Part shown: positions 1 through 8,707 of the stretch, piece by piece
Position numbering within the stretch: position 1 is the stretch's first letter
Layout: each line of letters begins with the position of its first letter
NCBI GenBank assembly: GCA_025716855.1
Contig: JAIXMQ010000185.1
Span: forward strand, 1 to 15,537
DNA: 15,537 nucleotides
From: Pilaira anomala
Taxonomy: Eukaryota; Mucoromycota; Mucoromycetes; Mucorales; Mucoraceae
Direction: 5' to 3'
Notes under the pieces: model-generated
Database searches by the model: none
Seen by the model: the letters and a program-made list of their open reading frames with translations, nothing else
What the model was told of the DNA's origin: nothing
Position numbers and translations under genes: made by a program

Positions 1-104
1 TTTATGGAAGAAAAAAATAATAGTTATGAATTTAGTACACAGTCAGACTTTTTATTGTGCTAACAAATTATTCTTAATGAGTTATCAATATACAAATTTA
101 TTTG

Positions 105-2134
105 CTAGTTAGGCGAGATTTGATCACCCTGTTTCAGTCCACGCAATTTAAGAACATCATCCGTAAAGAATCCATTGATATTGCTTTGAATACGGTTTTG
201 ACCCATCAAATTATTAATACAAGTAACCAAAGGTTGAGGAAAGCCAAAGCGTAGCAAAACAGCAGAGAGGTAATCTAAATTCACTCGGTCATACGCTTTT
301 TCTTGATCTAATAAAAGTCCTATATCATGGTTATCGATCGGTACTATATTGTGCTTCTTTTTAAGTTGTGTCTTTCGAAAAGCATCTTCCATTATAATTT
401 GACAAGATAATCCATTTTCAGCTATGTATCGACCAGGTAGAAAACCAAGTTGTTGATTATTGATAAGATCATCTACAATAGACATAATTCATCTGTTCAA
501 GATCCGAGTAAAAATTTTGTAGTCCGTGTTAGCAAGTAAGATAGGACAATAATTTTTCAGGTCGGAGAGGTTTCCTTTTTTCGATAACAGACTCATGATG
601 GAGTCATTCCAAGATTTGGGAAACACACTTTTTTCAAGAGCATCATTGTAAACTTTAAGAATGACCGGTTGGGATGGAGCAAACAACATGATCAAGTGCA
701 AAATTTCATATGGGAGTCCATCAGAACCAGGGCTGCTTTTTTTTGGTGAGCGTTTACTTTCCAGAATAATGTCTGTTAGTTTGATTGGATCCAGGAGAGT
801 GTCACCGACTTCTTTAGAAATTCTAGTATGAGCAGGAATATTGTCAAGCAGTTTTTGAACTACTTCAGCCTCAACAGGAGACGGAGAGTATAAAGTAAAA
901 TAGAAAGACTGAGCTATACGTTCAAGTTGTAGACGATCTGTGTGTAGACTGTTATCAATTGGATCAACCAATTCTCGTATTTGTCGCTGTTGCTCTCGTA
1001 ACATAGTTGTCCTTTTCAGTATGCCAGCAGAACGTTCACCGTGTTCACGCCAAACTTTCCCCGCCTTGAGTATCTCAATTTCAGCGAGTTCTTCTTGTAG
1101 GGAGCTAATCTGTTGTTCAGTTCGTTCCAAGATCGTATAGCAAAAGCCTCGATTTTTCTGTTGTCGTAAAAATTGATTGCGTTTCCTTTGGAGTTTGACA
1201 AGTTGTTTTTCCGCCAATTCGGATCTTCTAGTTGAAAATCACGAACGAAAGATTTGACAGCTTGCTTGATCCAATCCCATATTTGTTGAGTGCTGGAGAA
1301 AGTAGACATAATTTCTATTTCTGAAACACAAGTTTGTATGTATTCATTTAAAGCTAATTTGAAAGATTGGTTGTGAGCCAAGAAGGGATTTCCTTTCCAA
1401 GCACTAGGGCCTTTCTCCAATTCACTTTGGTAAATTAATTCCACCGATAATAACGCATGATCTGTCCATGAGTTAGAAATGAATTTTTGTGCCGTATTAT
1501 GAACTAAAGATTGCATATGAGAGCGACAAAAAATATAATCAATAATAGAGGAAGAGTTATCACTTTTCCAAGTAATTTGTTTCTCATCAGCAAAACAATC
1601 GATAAAATGTAAGTTTAATAAATCGGTCCATTCCAAAGGTGTTACAGGTAATGATCCATCAGGACGATAGTGGTCGGATTTGTAGTTGAAGTCGCTTAAA
1701 ATAAAAACATTCTTGTTTGGTTGAGTGATAGTTGTAGCGATATTAGGATAGTTGAGAAGGGCAGAAAAGAATTCACGTTTGTAAGGATCTGACCCCACTC
1801 TACCATATATGTTGAGAATAGTAGCGATTGTATGTTCGTGGTTGGAGTTGTTTAAAATAATATCGGCTAAAATAAAGCGTCCATCGTCAATACCTGAGTC
1901 GATATGGCGAACTATAAATTTAGATTTGAGAGAAATAATTTCAGTTTGATAGTTCCAGATACTGGATGTTGACTGGAATTGCATGTTGAATTGTTGAATT
2001 TTTGATTGGTCATTGGCATGGGTTTCTTGGAGAACCAAGATATCATATCCATCTTAACAAAGAAATCGAATAAATTGTTGTCTTTTTTTTGGGTTATTGA
2101 GTTTTTTGAGTCCACGACAGTTGAGTGTGGCTAT
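105..2134 (-). pseudogene. LINE ORF2: AP-endonuclease plus reverse transcriptase, 3'-truncated
   Basis: Reading starts near 2134 with LNCRG, the N-terminal signature of exonuclease-endonuclease-phosphatase nucleases. It then shows LQETHA (metal-binding Glu), SDFNY, SIIDYIF and WTDHALL (the SDH-type catalytic His), all in one frame but for a TAA at 2054-2056. The frame shifts near 1217 into the linker and RT N-terminus (KVWREHGERSAGILKR, PGSDGLPYEIL, FTRILNR). A TGA at 486-488 interrupts it before QLGFLPGR, RT motif A (LDQEKAYDRV) and motif B (GLKQGDQISP). A TAG at 105-107 follows, and the next bases show no RT homology, so motif C is missing. No ATG precedes the endonuclease; the frame is closed by a TAA just after the ORF1 stop. 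In an intact element this protein nicks target DNA and reverse-transcribes the RNA; this copy cannot. Confidence 0.9.
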
Positions 2135-2195
2135 TTTTAATTTATGAGTGTTATTATTTATAAAATTTACTAAAATGAATTAGGAGACGGAAACC

Positions 2196-3616
2196 CTACT
2201 GGGATCCACCTAGAAGTCGATCAGGTAAGACCGCCGCAGGAGATTGTGCTGCACTAGAAGAATTTGAAGATTTATTATTTACTGAATTGCGACGATTGTA
2301 GCTGACGTCGCTGTCATCTTTGGTTTTACTAATTTTGGAGGTTTTAGTAGGAAGTCGTTCAGGAGAGGGTGAACGCATTTGAGTGATGAAAGGTTGTGTG
2401 AGTTCCTTTGCTATAATTGGTGAAGTCAGATCAACCGTCAACTTCTTTGGCTCAGGTTCATCTGTGCCTGCCTCATGCATATTGGTATCAAGTATTACTT
2501 GTGGTTCAGACTCGGACTGTACCACTAGCTCAAAAGTAGTCATTAATGTGTTAATATCAACCGTAGTTGGTTGTTTATTAACGTTTTCCTGCTTCATAAT
2601 GTTGGTGGTTTTACGAGGCTTGGAATTAATGTCATTTGCTACATTCTTTTTTTTGGAGGGAGCTAGATCGGACGTATGAGAGTTGTGTCTAGGACAGTTA
2701 CGCATAATATGCCCGGTTTTGTTGCAGTTGTGACACTTCAGATAATTTTGGTAATCAGGACAGTCAGCCCGACAGTGACTATATTTTTGGCAAATCCGAC
2801 AAAACTCTGGCATATCTTCCCATTGTAAAAGTACGTGACGGACGTCACCATCATCAGTGTTCCAGTCAATGACACGAGTAAGTTTTTCAAAAGGAACCAA
2901 TTGGTCCTTCGTTGGGGTAGTATCCAACGTAGCATACCCTTGGCCCATGTAGTCCCCACGATAAAGGGTGATACCAAGATCCAAGACTTTTCTAAATGCG
3001 GCCAATCGCGCTTGCATATCTTGCTCCAATAGTTTCGTAGGAAGGAAAGGTAAGCGCTCTAAACTGAGCCGCGTGATATGTGAGTCCCCAAGGAAACTCG
3101 AAAAACCTTTGATATAAGTTTTCTTATATGACAAGGTTAGACCTTCAGTAGTGATGGTTAGGTGTCCAGGACTACCAGTTAACCACATGGTCTCTAAAAA
3201 GGTTCGATTAAAGTATTTACGTCTCTGAGGTAAATGACCTAAATAATCTTTGTATCCTGTATTAGCCAGGGAGTCTTTATTAAATTCTCTCAATTCAGCA
3301 CACAAGGAATCCACATTTTCAATATCGGTAATGTCGATCAGAACACTGTTGTTCATAATGCCCTTTAAAAACGGACGTACGAGTTGTCGAGTTACCATCT
3401 CACTTGGTTCCGACATGTGTTCATTGTCAGGGTCAGCTGAAACTTCTGTTGGAACAGAGTCTGAACTACAGTAGGTGTAAAGGACCTGGTAGTTCTTGTC
3501 TGGCCTGAGACCACTTTTGACCATTGGAATGGGGTTGAGGAGAGACGTTGACCTGTCTTGTCAGCAATAGCTGAGTTCGAAGGGTTACTAAACTGATTTT
3601 TACGTGAAAGAACCAT
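2196..3616 (-). pseudogene. LINE ORF1: zinc-knuckle RNA-binding protein, one frameshift
   Basis: The main open frame from 3524 encodes 442 residues. Two CX2CX4HX4C zinc knuckles lie at about residues 242-255 (CRICQKYSHCRADC) and 264-277 (CHNCNKTGHIMRNC). They are followed by a Lys/Ser/Thr/Pro-rich, probably disordered tail ending in LLGGSQ. The part before the knuckles is a compact alpha/beta-looking region typical of fungal LINE ORF1/Gag-like proteins. A second open frame from an ATG at 3616 overlaps it and supplies a plausible N-terminus (MVLSRKNQF...), so the original start was probably 3616, with a one-base shift between about 3525 and 3560. In intact elements this protein coats the element RNA. 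The ORF1 stop and ORF2 homology are about 60 bp apart. Confidence 0.8.
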
Positions 3617-3618
3617 GT

Positions 3619-3681
3619 GTGTAATTTTTCAAAAACGCTGCACTATTTTTTCAAAAACTCAGACTATTTTTTCAAAAAGGG
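3619..3681 (+). repeat. Left arm of inverted subterminal tandem repeats
   Basis: Three units of about 21 bp with the core ATTTTTTCAAAAA lie in a row, starting GTGTAATTTTTCAAAAA and continuing ACTATTTTTTCAAAAACTCAG. The same sequence occurs in reverse complement at 3906-3961. The array begins three bases from the LINE ORF1 start codon. Confidence 0.75.
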
Positions 3682-3737
3682 ACTAAGATTTTTTTAAAAA
3701 AAAAACTGCCCTTATTTTTCTAATAAAAATTAAAACC

Positions 3738-3866
3738 ATGTGTGATCTTTTGACTCCTCGAATTATGGGGCCGGTTACAAATGTAACTTTACAAGATTAC
3801 CGTGGATGGATTCGTCATTCTGTTAGTTTTTTCTCTCGCTGTCTTTCAATGGAAGAAATGCTTTAA
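3738..3866 (+). CDS. Small 42-codon ORF between inverted repeats, function unknown
   Basis: An ATG-started frame of 42 codons ends in TAA at 3864-3866. It contains the stretch DYRGWIRHSVSFFSRCL, amphipathic and rich in Trp, Arg and Phe, and its base composition is clearly less AT-rich than the flanks. It lies between the two inverted arrays, so it could be cargo of a short element or the orphaned last exon of a transposase. I do not recognise it with certainty. It could also be an incidental open frame. Confidence 0.3.
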   Translation: MCDLLTPRIMGPVTNVTLQDYRGWIRHSVSFFSRCLSMEEML

Positions 3867-3905
3867 ACTTCTGAATAAAATTAAATTTTTTTTAAAAATC
3901 TGTGT

Positions 3906-3961
3906 CTTTTTGAAAAAATAGTCTGAGTTTTTTGAAAAATTACACTCAATTTTTTGAAAAA
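3906..3961 (-). repeat. Right arm of inverted subterminal tandem repeats
   Basis: This is the reverse complement of the left arm. Read on the minus strand, GTGTAATTTTTCAAAAA at 3945-3929 is followed by CTCAGACTATTTTTTCAAAA. An extra outer unit with the same TTTTTTCAAAAA core lies at about 3950-3965. The open frame of the neighbouring transposase runs into this arm, giving it a nonsense tail of Phe, Lys and Ser residues. Confidence 0.75.
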
Positions 3962-3981
3962 ATGGTGGGAAACCCAGTAAG

Positions 3982-4458
3982 TAACCTTTCTGTGAGAAAG
4001 GTAACTTTTGGTTACAAATTTATAAACATCTGATACAACTTCACGTCCATCCGAACACCTACTGTAAGCATCAATATAATTCATACATCTTTGAAAATAT
4101 CTTCTAATTTTTCTAATATCGCCAGCCTTATCCAAAAAATCAGGGATTTTAGCCTCAAGTGATTTAAACGTATAATCACAATGGAGACGAGCTTCACGCT
4201 TGGCACCACCCCAGTACATCTCAATCCAGTTGCATTCACAGTGGTATTTGGGATATAACTCAAATATATGTCCAGCTTCCACAACTGTCTCCTCTAAGGC
4301 CGTCTTTTGTGCAGCGAAATCAGGTCTTTTTTGCAAAAAGTGCCTAGCACAACACATGGAAGCTATTCCAGGAAATGGATTTTTACAATCTATTTTCCAT
4401 TCATTACCATCCAGATCGTGAAGCCATTGCCCTCTATCAGTCAGAACAGTTTTGATAC
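3982..4458 (-). pseudogene. Tc1/mariner-superfamily DDE transposase, C-terminal fragment (copy 1)
   Basis: This minus-strand fragment matches the C-terminal third of the transposase at 13588-15525. It shares the CCA(R/T)HFL motif, QK(T/S)AL, the GH(I/V)FELYPKYHCECNWIEMY block with the presumed catalytic Glu (codon 4220-4222), AKREARL.CDYTFKSLE and the closing YLSHRKV. DDE transposases of this superfamily cut at element ends and integrate at TA. Homology begins right after a good 3' splice site on the minus strand (TTTAATACAG, ending at 4459), so this is probably a last exon whose upstream exons are gone; the aspartate part of the active site is absent. Homology ends at about 3982, where the frame runs on into the repeat arm. 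The copy is non-functional. Confidence 0.8.
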
Positions 4459-4513
4459 CTGTATTAAACAAAAATTCATTTTAATAAAAAGTCAACTAAT
4501 GTGTAATTGTTTA

Positions 4514-4545
4514 CAGTGCATCTATTTTTAAATCATATATTTTAA
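4514..4545 (+). repeat. Left terminal inverted repeat of the 2.6 kb mariner-type element
   Basis: Thirty-two bases beginning CAGTGCATC follow the dinucleotide TA. They match the reverse complement of 7078-7109 except for one base (C here, A there, at position 21). Confidence 0.85.
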
Positions 4546-4722
4546 AAAAACGGACATTTTCAGCTTTTGATTTAAACTCCGTTTGTTTTAAAAAAAAATG
4601 CTCGTTGCGAAAGTTTTTACATTTTATGATGCCAAACATGAATTAAACATATTTTAAAATATTAATGGGGACTATTATAATGTACAAATAATTTTTTTTT
4701 GATTTAAGCGAAGTTTTCGAAA

Positions 4723-5022
4723 TTATTTCTGAGCTTTAGAAAACTCTTTTACCACCTCTAAAGCCTGTCTTGCATCTTTTCCCTGACTGTAGGCTTCAAT
4801 ATAACTAAAACTTTTATTCCAATATCTTCTTATCAGAAAAGGTGGTTCTCTAGGAGGGGAAGTACTATCCAAGAACGAATTTATGTTTTTGTCCAAAGAA
4901 ACAAAACTGTAATTGCAGTTTTGTCCAGCCACTTTTTTAGCCGCCCCAGAATCTTTCAATCGGGTTAGTCTCACAGTGAAACCGGGGGTACAGCTCAAAA
5001 ATATGGCCTTGCTTAGCTATAC
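4723..5022 (-). pseudogene. Mariner-superfamily transposase remnant of the 2.6 kb element
   Basis: Read on the minus strand from about 5022, the frame gives GHIFELYPRFHCETNPIERF, the block that holds the catalytic Glu (codon 4955-4957) in this family. After FWG the frame changes by a small indel near 4948 and continues as GAAKKVAGQNCNYSF, then a region aligning with the C-terminus of the other copies (SYIEAYSQGKDARQALEVVK) to a TAA at 4723-4725. It is clearly diverged from the two other copies (NPIER instead of NWIEM, and no SHRKV ending), so it belongs to another lineage of the family. Upstream codons are missing: a tandem-repeat array begins where they should be. Confidence 0.75.
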
Positions 5023-5040
5023 ATACGTACTTAAAGTTTT

Positions 5041-5370
5041 ATGTATGCAAATTAGTTGAGTTGAATTATAGTGTATAAAATTGGTTAAGTTGACCTTATT
5101 AATTAAAATTTTTTTTAAGTAATTAAAGGCGGCTTATAGAGCTCGGAATTGTCGTAAAGATTATAGTTTTTCAATACGGATTATTGTGCATGCCAATTGA
5201 TTGAGTTGAATAATTATATATGCAAATTGGTTGAGTTGAGTAATTGTGTATGCGAATTGGTTGAGTTGAATTATTATGTATAAGGCAAATTAGTTAAGTT
5301 GAATTATTGTGTATAAAAAAAATTAGTTGAGTTGAATTATTGTGTATGCAAATAGGTTAAGTTGACCTTA
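5041..5370 (+). repeat. Interrupted ~30-bp tandem array, core TTGAGTTGAATTATTGTGTA
   Basis: The core (G/A)GTT(G/A)AGTTGA occurs eight times, near 5053, 5081, 5197, 5229, 5259, 5291, 5324 and 5353. Copies are usually spaced 28-33 bp and often preceded by ATGCAAATT. Copies at 5081 and 5353 share the variant GGTTAAGTTGACCTTAT and are followed by related sequence, so there is also a longer ~270-bp repeat level. Copies from 5090 to 5185 are missing. Confidence 0.8.
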
Positions 5371-5577
5371 TAAGTAGAACTTTTCTCAAATAGCTAAATA
5401 ATTTATAGATCGGGCTAAGCAAATTGTTTATTACCAATGATGGAACTCAGAATTACACAACCAGAGGAAAAGTCTGCGTTTTTGTTTACTTTTTTTTCCA
5501 AAAGAGTAATCTATGTTACCCAGGGATAAAATCGCCTTATTGGGATTCAAAAATTTGTTTGTTTACCTTCCTTCATA

Positions 5578-5618
5578 AATAAATAAATAGAAAATAAATA
5601 GAAAATAAATAGAAAATA
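5578..5618 (+). repeat. Short tandem repeat, unit AAATAAATAGA (about 11 bp)
   Basis: Units AAATAAATAG and AGAAAATAAATAG follow each other about four times. Confidence 0.7.
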
Positions 5619-5702
5619 TTCAGAAAACGTAGTTTATTTTTCAGAAGAAATGGCTACGTAAGCAAAAAAACGGCAAGTTGCTACGTCAGCAAAGACAGAT
5701 CA

Positions 5703-5703
<1 letters not shown>

Positions 5704-5733
<30 letters not shown>
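5704..5733 (+). repeat. Poly(A) tract of 30
   Basis: An uninterrupted run of about 30 A lies in non-coding DNA. It could be slippage or the tail of an unrecognised retroposed sequence on the plus strand. No target duplication was found around it. Confidence 0.85.
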
Positions 5734-5737
<4 letters not shown>

Positions 5738-6220
5738 AAGTCTTTCAGGCTAAGATCAGAAAGCACAAGGATTTGGCAGATAGAATAGCAAGTAAAGCTA
5801 TGAAAAAAAAAATTAGTACTTCATTCAGCTAATGAATTCAAAGAAATTACTCACATTTTATTCATTTTTTGACAAAGAATTAAGTGCTATATAAAAATAT
5901 TATTCGTAAAGTATTTAAAATAATCAAGATTACTTACCTTCTTACTATTAATGAAAGACGCGTTGAATTTCTGTCATTAATGAAAAAATCAAATCAAACT
6001 ACTTACAGTTTACAAAAAAGCAAAGTCTAGAGCGAAAGCATAGAAAGATGTTTATAATTTTGTCTTCAAAAATGAGTTTTTACGTAAAGGTTACCTTTTG
6101 AGACTAGAGCAGCGTTTAAAAGAGCTATAAAATTAAATAGTTAGACGTGTATTGCTCTACGCGAGTTAACGTTTTTATATATCTTTTCATCAACGTAAGC
6201 AGGTTTTTTACTCTTCGGTT

Positions 6221-6248
6221 GTCTCTATAACACGTCGTCTCTATAACA
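6221..6248 (+). repeat. Direct repeat GTCTCTATAACA, two copies
   Basis: GTCTCTATAACA occurs at 6221-6232 and 6237-6248, a 16-bp period. Meaning unknown. Confidence 0.7.
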
Positions 6249-6442
6249 TGATGTTCAGGAATCAAAATGAAGAATAAGTTTTTTTTTTTTCTCTAAGTCT
6301 TTTTTTTTCAAAAATCAAATTTTTTCTCTATCTCTTTCTTTTTGTCCAATAAAATTTGCCATTTTATCGTCGTACTCAATAAAAAGCCCAAAAAATACAG
6401 TTTTGTCCATTTGCGCAACCTCATTGCAGCTTTGTTTTCCAT

Positions 6443-6535
6443 TAAGCTGCACGATAAAGGTTTTGTCTTCCCTTGAGCATCTTAATAAAGATTTTGTATT
6501 CCCTTGAGCAGCTTAATAAAGGTTTTTGTATTCCC
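6443..6535 (+). repeat. Three tandem 31-bp units containing TTAATAAAG
   Basis: Units at about 6443-6472, 6473-6503 and 6504-6535 share the pattern TTGAGCAGCTTAATAAAGG followed by TTTTGTATTCCC. The second and third each contain AATAAAG, which resembles a polyadenylation signal. I see no gene ending just upstream, so the unit is annotated only as a repeat. Confidence 0.75.
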
Positions 6536-7077
6536 ATTAAGAGTTGTTTATTTTGAAATATCTGACGTATTTTTTTTTTCCAATAAAAAGACTTAATTTT
6601 TGTAAAAAAAAAAATTTACTCGGGGAATTTACTTTTTGGCTCAAAAATCAAGAAAAACTCTAATTTTTCTTCTGACTGTGTACTGTAAAGCTATTAGTTT
6701 TTTAATCCAGTTTGTTGGTTTTTTTTTTTTTTACATGTATGGGATCCGAGAATTGGGTTTAGTCTAATTATGTTAATAAAGATGGCCTCAGCTCAAGGTT
6801 TAATATCCGGTGTAACATAACTTTGCAATATTATTGGCTGGAGTTGCTCAGATATTGATTTCGTAATCCGAAATTGACTGGACATTGGGGGGCTTGCCCT
6901 GCTATTAAGTTGATATTTCGTAAGAAAATTCCGAAAATTTTTTTTAGCAAAAATAAACTTTTCTATTCATAGATCTCTTTTAAATGCTTTATTTAATTGA
7001 AGTATGATTATTCCGGTTGATTTATTTTATTTTTTTGGTAGTGAATTCCCATTTTTTTAAAAAAAAATTCTTAGAGC

Positions 7078-7109
7078 TTAAAATATATTATTTAAAAATA
7101 GATGCACTG
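7078..7109 (-). repeat. Right terminal inverted repeat of the 2.6 kb mariner-type element
   Basis: This is the reverse complement of 4514-4545 with one mismatch, ending GATGCACTG followed by TA. Confidence 0.85.
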
Positions 7110-7232
7110 TAGCAACTATTCAAAAAGTGAAATTTAAAAAAAGAGGAACAATAAAATATAAAGTAGCAGCAACTATTCGAAAAAAAAAAGGGTGAATAAT
7201 GAAATATTAAGCAGTATGTATAGCAACTATTC
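7109..7232 (+). repeat. Three spaced copies of AGCAACTATTC before the recombinase-like gene
   Basis: AGCAACTATTC followed by A-rich sequence occurs at about 7111, 7168 and 7222, with steps of about 57 and 54 bp. The first copy abuts the right end of the mariner-type element. The copies lie 90-210 bp upstream of the start codon at 7323 and could be promoter sites, recombinase binding sites or a decayed tandem duplication. Confidence 0.6.
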
Positions 7233-7261
7233 AAAAAAAAAAAAAAAAGCATAAACATTAA

Positions 7262-7270
7262 TATAAATAG
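7262..7270 (+). promoter_or_regulatory. TATA box (TATAAATAG) of the recombinase-like gene
   Basis: TATAAATAG lies about 55-60 bp upstream of the ATG at 7323. A C/T-rich stretch (7287-7310), typical of fungal transcription start regions, lies between. Placement fits a core promoter; the start site itself cannot be read. Confidence 0.55.
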
Positions 7271-7605
7271 GCTAAATCATTTTACTTCCACCGCCTTTTT
7301 CTTTCTTCAGATAATCCCTACTATGAATCCATCTTTTAAAAGGGTAAGAAATCCCAGTGGCTCCTCCCCCTCCTCCTCTCAGGAAAAACCATTAGCAAGA
7401 AGAGTACGTCTGCTACAAGAAAAAGACGAAGAAGAAGAAGAAGAAGAACACCGAAAAACCTTGGATGAAAATATCCTTCGGCTTATCAATCATAATGAAG
7501 CTATCCTAAAAAAATATATGACCTACCTTGGTGATATTAATGAAGCGAGAGAGCGTGAGAATAGGCCACCACTTTTACCTTTTACCCGATGGTCTTTTAA
7601 CTATG

Positions 7606-7675
7606 GTAAAAAAAAAAACAATAAAAAAAGATGATTAATATGTATACGTATTTTACAATTTTTTCTACTACATAG
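7606..7675 (+). other. Intron 1 of the recombinase-like gene
   Basis: It begins GTAAAAA and ends CTACATAG. Splicing joins TAT-G to AT-AAA (Tyr-Asp) and continues in frame into KLKEYIQFRAYFYAGLLEEP. Confidence 0.65.
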
Positions 7676-7785
7676 ATAAATTAAAAGAATATATTCAATT
7701 CCGTGCTTATTTTTATGCTGGCCTTTTGGAAGAACCTTTACAATTAGCAACAATCGTCAGAGAGATAAACTTTAGAATTGAAATG

Positions 7786-7821
7786 GTAAGTAAACCTTAA
7801 AAAAAAAAAGCTTATATCATC

Positions 7822-7852
<31 letters not shown>

Positions 7853-7865
7853 AACATCATAATAG
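7786..7865 (+). other. Intron 2, with a (TA)n microsatellite
   Basis: It begins GTAAGTAAAC and ends CATAATAG, joining two complete codons (Met to Ala). A pure TA run of about 26 bases (7826-7851) lies inside it. Confidence 0.75.
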
Positions 7866-8164
7866 GCAAAAACTAAGGGTGAAAAAATACATTTACCTCA
7901 AGATGATATATTAAAATTACATTACAAAATGTACTGTTATTCAAATTTTGGTTTTTTTGTGTGTAAAGATAAAGACCAGGCAATTTATGGGATACCGGAA
8001 GTTCGTACAGTAATTGACTCTATCAAGCGTGGGTTACCTTACTCTGGAAACATCAACTTTGAGATACAAGTCATCTCTTACTTTTTATTGACACTTTTTA
8101 CGGGTGTAAGACAAGTTTAACGTTATCTACGGATAATCAAACTGGCCCCTATCTTCAATGGAAA

Positions 8165-8225
8165 GTAAGTAAATATGCATAGTAATAAAGACACAAAATA
8201 AACACAACAGCTAAATTACATTTAG
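8165..8225 (+). other. Intron 3 of the recombinase-like gene
   Basis: It begins GTAAGTAAAT. Of two possible acceptors, TTTAG ending at 8225 keeps the reading frame (LQWK then HINIFRSGRDERGF); the one ending at 8242 does not. The upstream acceptor was chosen. Confidence 0.65.
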
Positions 8226-8549
8226 CATATCAACATTTTTAGGTCCGGAAGGGACGAAAGAGGCTTTAAAATAACCGTTGTTATAAAAATTCCTCATCTC
8301 AAAGGTCGCGGTGGTTATTTTACTGATGCGCAAAGGGTTTTTAGAAGAGCTCTTGTCTCTGAGGTCTCGCCTGATTTTAACTATGATTCCGAAGTCGATG
8401 TTGTATTGTACATTTGTGCGTTAGGTAGCTTTCCGTCGAAATATAGTTGACTACCCAAGTTTAGACGCGTGGTACTATGACACCAATGAATCAACATTAC
8501 GATTTCGAGATAACGTCGGCAACATACCTGTATTTATTAATTCTAGCAT

Positions 8550-8618
8550 GTAAGTATTTTATCATATTAGTAGTAGTGCATAATATTTAAAGAATATTAA
8601 TATAAATTATTATATTAG
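8550..8618 (+). other. Intron 4 of the recombinase-like gene
   Basis: It begins GTAAGTATTT and ends ATATTAG. Splicing gives NSSIDEAQERNVPWKSG in frame. Confidence 0.75.
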
Positions 8619-8707
8619 TGATGAAGCACAAGAAAGAAATGTGCCCTGGAAATCTGGTTCTGCTATCCCTTTTGTATCCAATCTAATCCGGTCCGCTGGA
8701 TTAAACA

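Larger units (their letters stand above)
105..3616 (-). mobile_element. LINE (L1-like non-LTR retrotransposon), truncated at both ends
   Basis: Two consecutive minus-strand reading regions form the classic L1 layout: a zinc-knuckle ORF1 (3616 to 2196) followed after about 60 bp by an endonuclease plus reverse-transcriptase ORF2 (about 2134 to 105). The copy is dead. ORF1 has one frameshift; ORF2 has two in-frame stops (2054-2056 and 486-488) and one frameshift near 1217. RT homology stops just after motif B, so the catalytic YxDD motif, thumb and any RNase H or 3' tail are absent. No poly(A) tail or target-site duplication is visible. The other edge lies exactly at the ORF1 start codon, where an inverted-repeat structure begins. 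LINEs of this kind are frequent in Mucoromycota; the exact clade needs a tree. Confidence 0.9.
5376..7077. other. Non-coding, AT-rich interior of the mariner-type element
   Basis: No open frame here resembles a protein I recognise on either strand. The stretch consists of homopolymer runs, short tandem repeats (5578-5618, 6221-6248, 6443-6535), a 30-base poly(A) and scattered AT-rich sequence. If the transposase once extended here it is no longer readable. Confidence 0.6.
4514..7109 (-). mobile_element. Tc1/mariner-type DNA transposon, 2.6 kb, with 32-bp TIRs and TA borders
   Basis: The sequence starting CAGTGCATCTATTTTTAAAT at 4514 is repeated in reverse complement ending at 7109. The match covers 32 bases with one mismatch, and each outer end is flanked by TA (4512-4513 and 7110-7111). 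A CAGT-type end with TA duplication is the hallmark of the Tc1/mariner superfamily. The inside holds a transposase C-terminus near the left end (4723-5022, minus), in the position and orientation expected for a gene read from right to left. The remaining 2 kb carries no recognisable coding sequence, so the element is degraded internally while its ends are almost perfect; it could in principle have been moved by a transposase supplied from elsewhere. Confidence 0.8.

Noticed and set aside
940..1140. Plus-strand Cys/Ser-rich frame
   Set aside because: It lies antisense to the well supported LINE ORF2 linker and has no independent evidence.
3881..3981. C-terminal tail of transposase copy 1 (Phe/Lys-rich)
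   Set aside because: It is translation of the inverted repeat arm; family homology ends at the SHRKV motif near 3982.
3980..4006. Hairpin GTAACCTTTCT/AGAAAGGTAAC as a terminator
   Set aside because: It lies within the conserved transposase codons for SHRKV and has a mismatch in the stem; eukaryotic genes do not use such terminators.
5041..5370. CRISPR-like array
   Set aside because: Units are imperfect tandem copies without unique spacers, in a eukaryotic transposon context.
38..6680. A single 6.6 kb composite transposon bounded by the 14-bp inverted match
   Set aside because: It would cross the border of the better supported 4514-7109 element, and similarity of the ends stops after about 11-14 bases.
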